From GWB1-37-8 sp964603935 (GTDB lineage: Bacteria; Patescibacteriota; Microgenomatia; Levybacterales; UBA12049): DNA of 64,000 nucleotides. The notes below the pieces were generated by a model. It had not been told where the DNA came from. It saw only the letters and a program-made list of their open reading frames with translations, and ran no database searches. The translations under genes were made by a program, and so were the position numbers. This document shows, piece after piece, positions 61,424 to 64,000 of the stretch; position 1 is the stretch's first letter, and each line of letters starts with the position of its first letter. The stretch is from the NCBI GenBank assembly GCA_964603935.1, contig CAZRWL010000002.1, forward strand, positions 24,535-88,534, read 5' to 3'.

Positions 61424-62023
61424 ATGACAAAAACGCCGCTTCCTACCAATTTAGTTAAGCATACCAGCAAAAACCCAATCCAGAAATTTTTAATTAAAAA
61501 CTTTTATTCTTCTTTAATTTCTTTAGCAAAACCCTTAAATTCGGAATCAATACTTGATGCCGGCTGCGGAGAAGGATTCACAATAGATAAGCTTTTTAAA
61601 AATGGTATTGGTAAAAAAATCGAAGGAATAGAATATGAGAAAGCTGCTATAGATTTTGGTAAAAAACTTTTTCCCCACTTAGTTATTAAACAAGGGAGCG
61701 TATATGATCTTCCCTATAAAGATAACTCTTTTGATTTAATAATCTGTACGGAAGTGCTCGAACATTTAGGAGAACCGGCAAGGGCAATCAAGGAAATGTT
61801 AAGGGTTTCCAAAAAATATTTGATTATAAGCGTTCCCAATGAACCATTTTTTATGCTTAGTAATTTTTTAAGGGGTAAAAATCTCTCAAGATTTGGAAAT
61901 GATATAGGACATATTAACCACTGGAATCCTTTAAGTTTAAAAAAGTATTTAATTCAAAATAAAGTAAAAGTAAAAAAAATACGTCTTCCCTTTCCTTGGA
62001 TAACTATACTAGGAGAAAAGTAG
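61424..62023 (+). CDS. Class I SAM-dependent methyltransferase
   Basis: 199 aa. Motif I SILDAGCGEGFTIDKL near residue 43, acidic GIEYEKAAIDFG, and LIICTEVLEHLGEP (motif II). Short C-terminus ending FPWITILGEK. Lone plus-strand gene within a minus-strand glycan region. Substrate unknown. Confidence 0.8.
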   Translation: MTKTPLPTNLVKHTSKNPIQKFLIKNFYSSLISLAKPLNSESILDAGCGEGFTIDKLFKNGIGKKIEGIEYEKAAIDFGKKLFPHLVIKQGSVYDLPYKDNSFDLIICTEVLEHLGEPARAIKEMLRVSKKYLIISVPNEPFFMLSNFLRGKNLSRFGNDIGHINHWNPLSLKKYLIQNKVKVKKIRLPFPWITILGEK

Positions 62024-62028
62024 CATTC

Positions 62029-62961
62029 CTATAAATCTTCGCTGGAATATTTCAGAATAAAATCTTTTTGCTGTTTGGAAAATGTATTAATAATTAAATC
62101 CGACAGGAATCCCGTAAAGAATAATTGAAAACCGCTTATTACAAGAAGCATTCCGAAAAACAAAAGAGGCCTATTCCCAATAGTTTCGCCCAATATCCTA
62201 AGATAAGTAAGATATCCCAATATTGCAACGCCTAGTAAAAGCAAGAATGCACCTACAACTCCAAAAAAATGAAACGGTCTCTTGCTGTATTTGCTTAAAA
62301 AAAGCATGGTAAATATATCAGGCAAATCTTTCCAAATTTTTGAAAATCCGTATTTTGATTTACCGAATTTCCGCTTATCATGCTCAACGGCGACTTCTGT
62401 AACTCTAAACCCTTGCTCATGCACAAGGAGAGGTATAAATCTATGCATCCCGCCGTAAAGAATTAGACTTTTCGCAGCTTCTTGGGAATAAAGTTTTAAA
62501 CCACAATTGTAATCATGTAATTTCAGTCCCCAAAAAATAGAGGCTATAAAATTAAACAATTTGGAGGAAGAGACTTTTCCTATTGAATCTTTTCTTTCTT
62601 TCCTCCAGCCGCAAACCAGATCCCATTTACCTTTCCCCATTTCTTCCAAAAGCTTCCCCATTTCCTTCGGTTTATCCTGCAGATCCGCATCTAAGGTTAC
62701 AGCATAATCCCCCTTTACCTTCTGGAAACCCAAGGTAAGCGCTTCTGCCTTCCCGCTATTTTTTCTAAAAGAATATACTTTTACGTTCTTATCTTTTTCT
62801 TCAATTCCTTTCAAAATTTTTAATGACCCGTCTGTTGACCCATCATCAATAAAGATAATTTCATAGTTCTTATCTATTTTTCGCAGCTCCATAATCAACT
62901 CATTACAGAAAGCCTCCAAGCTCTCCTCTTCGTTGAATAATGGCACTACTATACTAATCAT
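62029..62961 (-). CDS. Polyprenyl-phosphate glycosyltransferase (DPM1/GtrB-like GT2)
   Basis: 310 aa. ISIVVPLFNEEESLEAFC, FIDDGSTDGSLKIL, TLDADLQDKPKEM (DxD with QD), NCGLKLYS and two C-terminal membrane helices (about 234-256, 268-292) define GtrB/ArnC-type enzymes, which charge undecaprenyl phosphate with a sugar. That is the donor type needed by the GT-C enzymes in this window (8, 18654, 52615). Follows the methyltransferase by 7 nt. Confidence 0.9.
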   Translation of the reverse strand: MISIVVPLFNEEESLEAFCNELIMELRKIDKNYEIIFIDDGSTDGSLKILKGIEEKDKNVKVYSFRKNSGKAEALTLGFQKVKGDYAVTLDADLQDKPKEMGKLLEEMGKGKWDLVCGWRKERKDSIGKVSSSKLFNFIASIFWGLKLHDYNCGLKLYSQEAAKSLILYGGMHRFIPLLVHEQGFRVTEVAVEHDKRKFGKSKYGFSKIWKDLPDIFTMLFLSKYSKRPFHFFGVVGAFLLLLGVAILGYLTYLRILGETIGNRPLLFFGMLLVISGFQLFFTGFLSDLIINTFSKQQKDFILKYSSEDL

Positions 62962-62968
62962 AGTTAAC

Positions 62969-63916
62969 TTACTTTTTAGTTGCTTTTAAGGTAAAAATAT
63001 CGCCTAGATGAAATTTATCCAAAATCCACTCGAGCGGATAAAATAGTATAATTACCGAAAATTTATGGATTAAATCAATTTTTTTATTAAAAATGCTATT
63101 TGCTAAATACTGCAAGCTTCCAGCTATTCCTCCGGCTGAACAAAACTCTATCTTATTTACAAAAAAGCCGTTTCTCTCAACCAGGGTCTTAAGAGTATGC
63201 GGCGAAAAAATAAACAAATGCCTTGGTGAATCCAAATTATACCAGTAAAATTTGAATATCTTACTAGCCAGGCTATCCATATTGGGCGTTCCCATAATCA
63301 ATTCCCCTCCTTTTTTTAATTTCTTATTTATTAATCCTAAGCAGAGCGACGGATTATCCAAATGCTCTATTACATGGTAAAGTCTTATTGCGTCAAAATA
63401 ATTATCCCGATATTCATCAAGGCCTTTGTATGTTCCAAGTTTTAAATTATTCAGTCCCCGTTTTTTTCCGGTAGAAATCGCATTTCTGTCCATATCCATG
63501 CCATATGTATCCCAGCCCAACTTTTTTAAAAGCACCAGTGTATCGCCTGTCCCGCATCCAACATCTAGGATTTTCCCTCTCTTTACATATGATGGCATTG
63601 CCGGAACATTCTGAATGCATATTGTAATAAGCCAACTTATAATGTTAGGTGAATAATAATGGCTAATGAGATACTCCCTAAGCTGCTCAAAAAAACCTTT
63701 CTTATTGCTTTTATTGTACGCATAATAGGCTTTACTTGGGTAATATTTTTTAAGCTCCGACTCCAATGGTTGCGGATCCAGAAATGCCAGGGAACATGCA
63801 TTACACTTCTTAAGGAAAAACTTACCGGGGAAATCAAACATTCTATCCTTAGCCTCGTATAGGGGGGTGAATGTTGAAGATTTACATATAATACATGAAT
63901 TTATCATTTTAGTCAT
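62969..63916 (-). CDS. Class I methyltransferase with N-terminal zinc site
   Basis: 315 aa. CIICKSS...LKKCNACSLAFLDPQP forms a four-Cys zinc ribbon; PSKAYYAY follows; SAM motif I ILDVGCGTGDTLVLL near residue 117, GMDMDRNAI, and AIRLYHVIEHLDNP (motif II). A hydrophobic stretch near the C-terminus may associate with the membrane. Often linked to glycan loci. Starts near the window edge; the region 63917-64000 shows no gene. Confidence 0.82.
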   Translation of the reverse strand: MTKMINSCIICKSSTFTPLYEAKDRMFDFPGKFFLKKCNACSLAFLDPQPLESELKKYYPSKAYYAYNKSNKKGFFEQLREYLISHYYSPNIISWLITICIQNVPAMPSYVKRGKILDVGCGTGDTLVLLKKLGWDTYGMDMDRNAISTGKKRGLNNLKLGTYKGLDEYRDNYFDAIRLYHVIEHLDNPSLCLGLINKKLKKGGELIMGTPNMDSLASKIFKFYWYNLDSPRHLFIFSPHTLKTLVERNGFFVNKIEFCSAGGIAGSLQYLANSIFNKKIDLIHKFSVIILFYPLEWILDKFHLGDIFTLKATKK

Positions 63917-64000
63917 TATATTCTTGAATTGTTCTAAAAAGATTATAATAGTAATAACTCCATCTGGGACTCATTTTTATATACGCATTGATATCCTTAT

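Overview
The window looks like a chromosomal segment of an uncultivated bacterium of the Candidate Phyla Radiation (Patescibacteria), probably Microgenomates-like. The assignment rests on gene content, not on a database search: low G+C, a compact layout with ATGA overlaps, reduced cell-division proteins (130-aa FtsQ, 95-aa FtsL), many membrane GT-C glycosyltransferases, DUF4012 and PTPS-related membrane proteins, eukaryote-type IleRS and GlyRS, and RAYT-type transposases. Genetic code 11 fits throughout.

Layout. (1) 1-9.4 kb: surface-glycan genes (GT-C and PTPS-related membrane proteins, two GT2, one GT4, three methyltransferases). (2) 9.4-15.5 kb: tRNA-Val(CAC) lying 2 nt upstream of a GT4 start codon, lepB, then parB, rpmA (L27), rplU (L21), rodA and ileS. 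(3) 15.5-20 kb: a very strong promoter driving an 822-aa surface protein, a terminator-backed 69-aa ORF, and a GT-C enzyme. (4) 20.1-21.7 kb: a four-gene cassette with a HEPN protein, an unknown, a DUF3467-like protein and a NYN nuclease. (5) 21.8-38.7 kb, minus strand: a long division/cell-wall operon, mraZ-rsmH-ftsL-ftsI(split)-murE-murC-murA-glmU::HAD-glmS-mraY-ftsW-murG-ftsQ-ftsA-ftsZ, with three MraZ boxes at its head and a terminator at its end. (6) 38.8-44.3 kb: two hypothetical proteins, glyQS, two RAYT transposases (one apparently inserted into the other), a methyltransferase, a small membrane protein and recO. (7) 44.3-63.9 kb: a polysaccharide locus on the minus strand (DUF4012 protein, initiating sugar-phosphate transferase, manC, four full GT4 and one half GT4, three GT2, acetyltransferase, GT-C proteins, a 1048-aa ligase/GT-C fusion, methyltransferases).

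How the genes work together: glmS and the GlmU-like protein make UDP-GlcNAc. MurA, MurC and MurE-type enzymes, MraY and MurG turn it into lipid-linked peptidoglycan precursor. FtsW with the FtsI pieces polymerises it under FtsA/FtsZ control. The flanking glycan genes build and decorate a surface polysaccharide, and LepB processes exported proteins.

Most unusual observations: (a) all five full GT4 genes carry repeat-derived, in-frame insertions in the linker between their two Rossmann domains, made of 7-nt minisatellites or palindromes; related 7-nt arrays sit inside ileS, murE and rsmH, and a 64-bp double-hairpin element occurs twice, with half copies elsewhere. (b) About fifteen genes have a -10 box ending 6-11 nt before the start codon, implying leaderless or near-leaderless mRNAs. 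(c) The mraZ operator is three perfectly phased GTGGG repeats and shifts the mraZ start. (d) The division transpeptidase is split by a frameshift between its SxN and KTG motifs. (e) A GlmU-like enzyme is fused to a complete HAD phosphatase domain.
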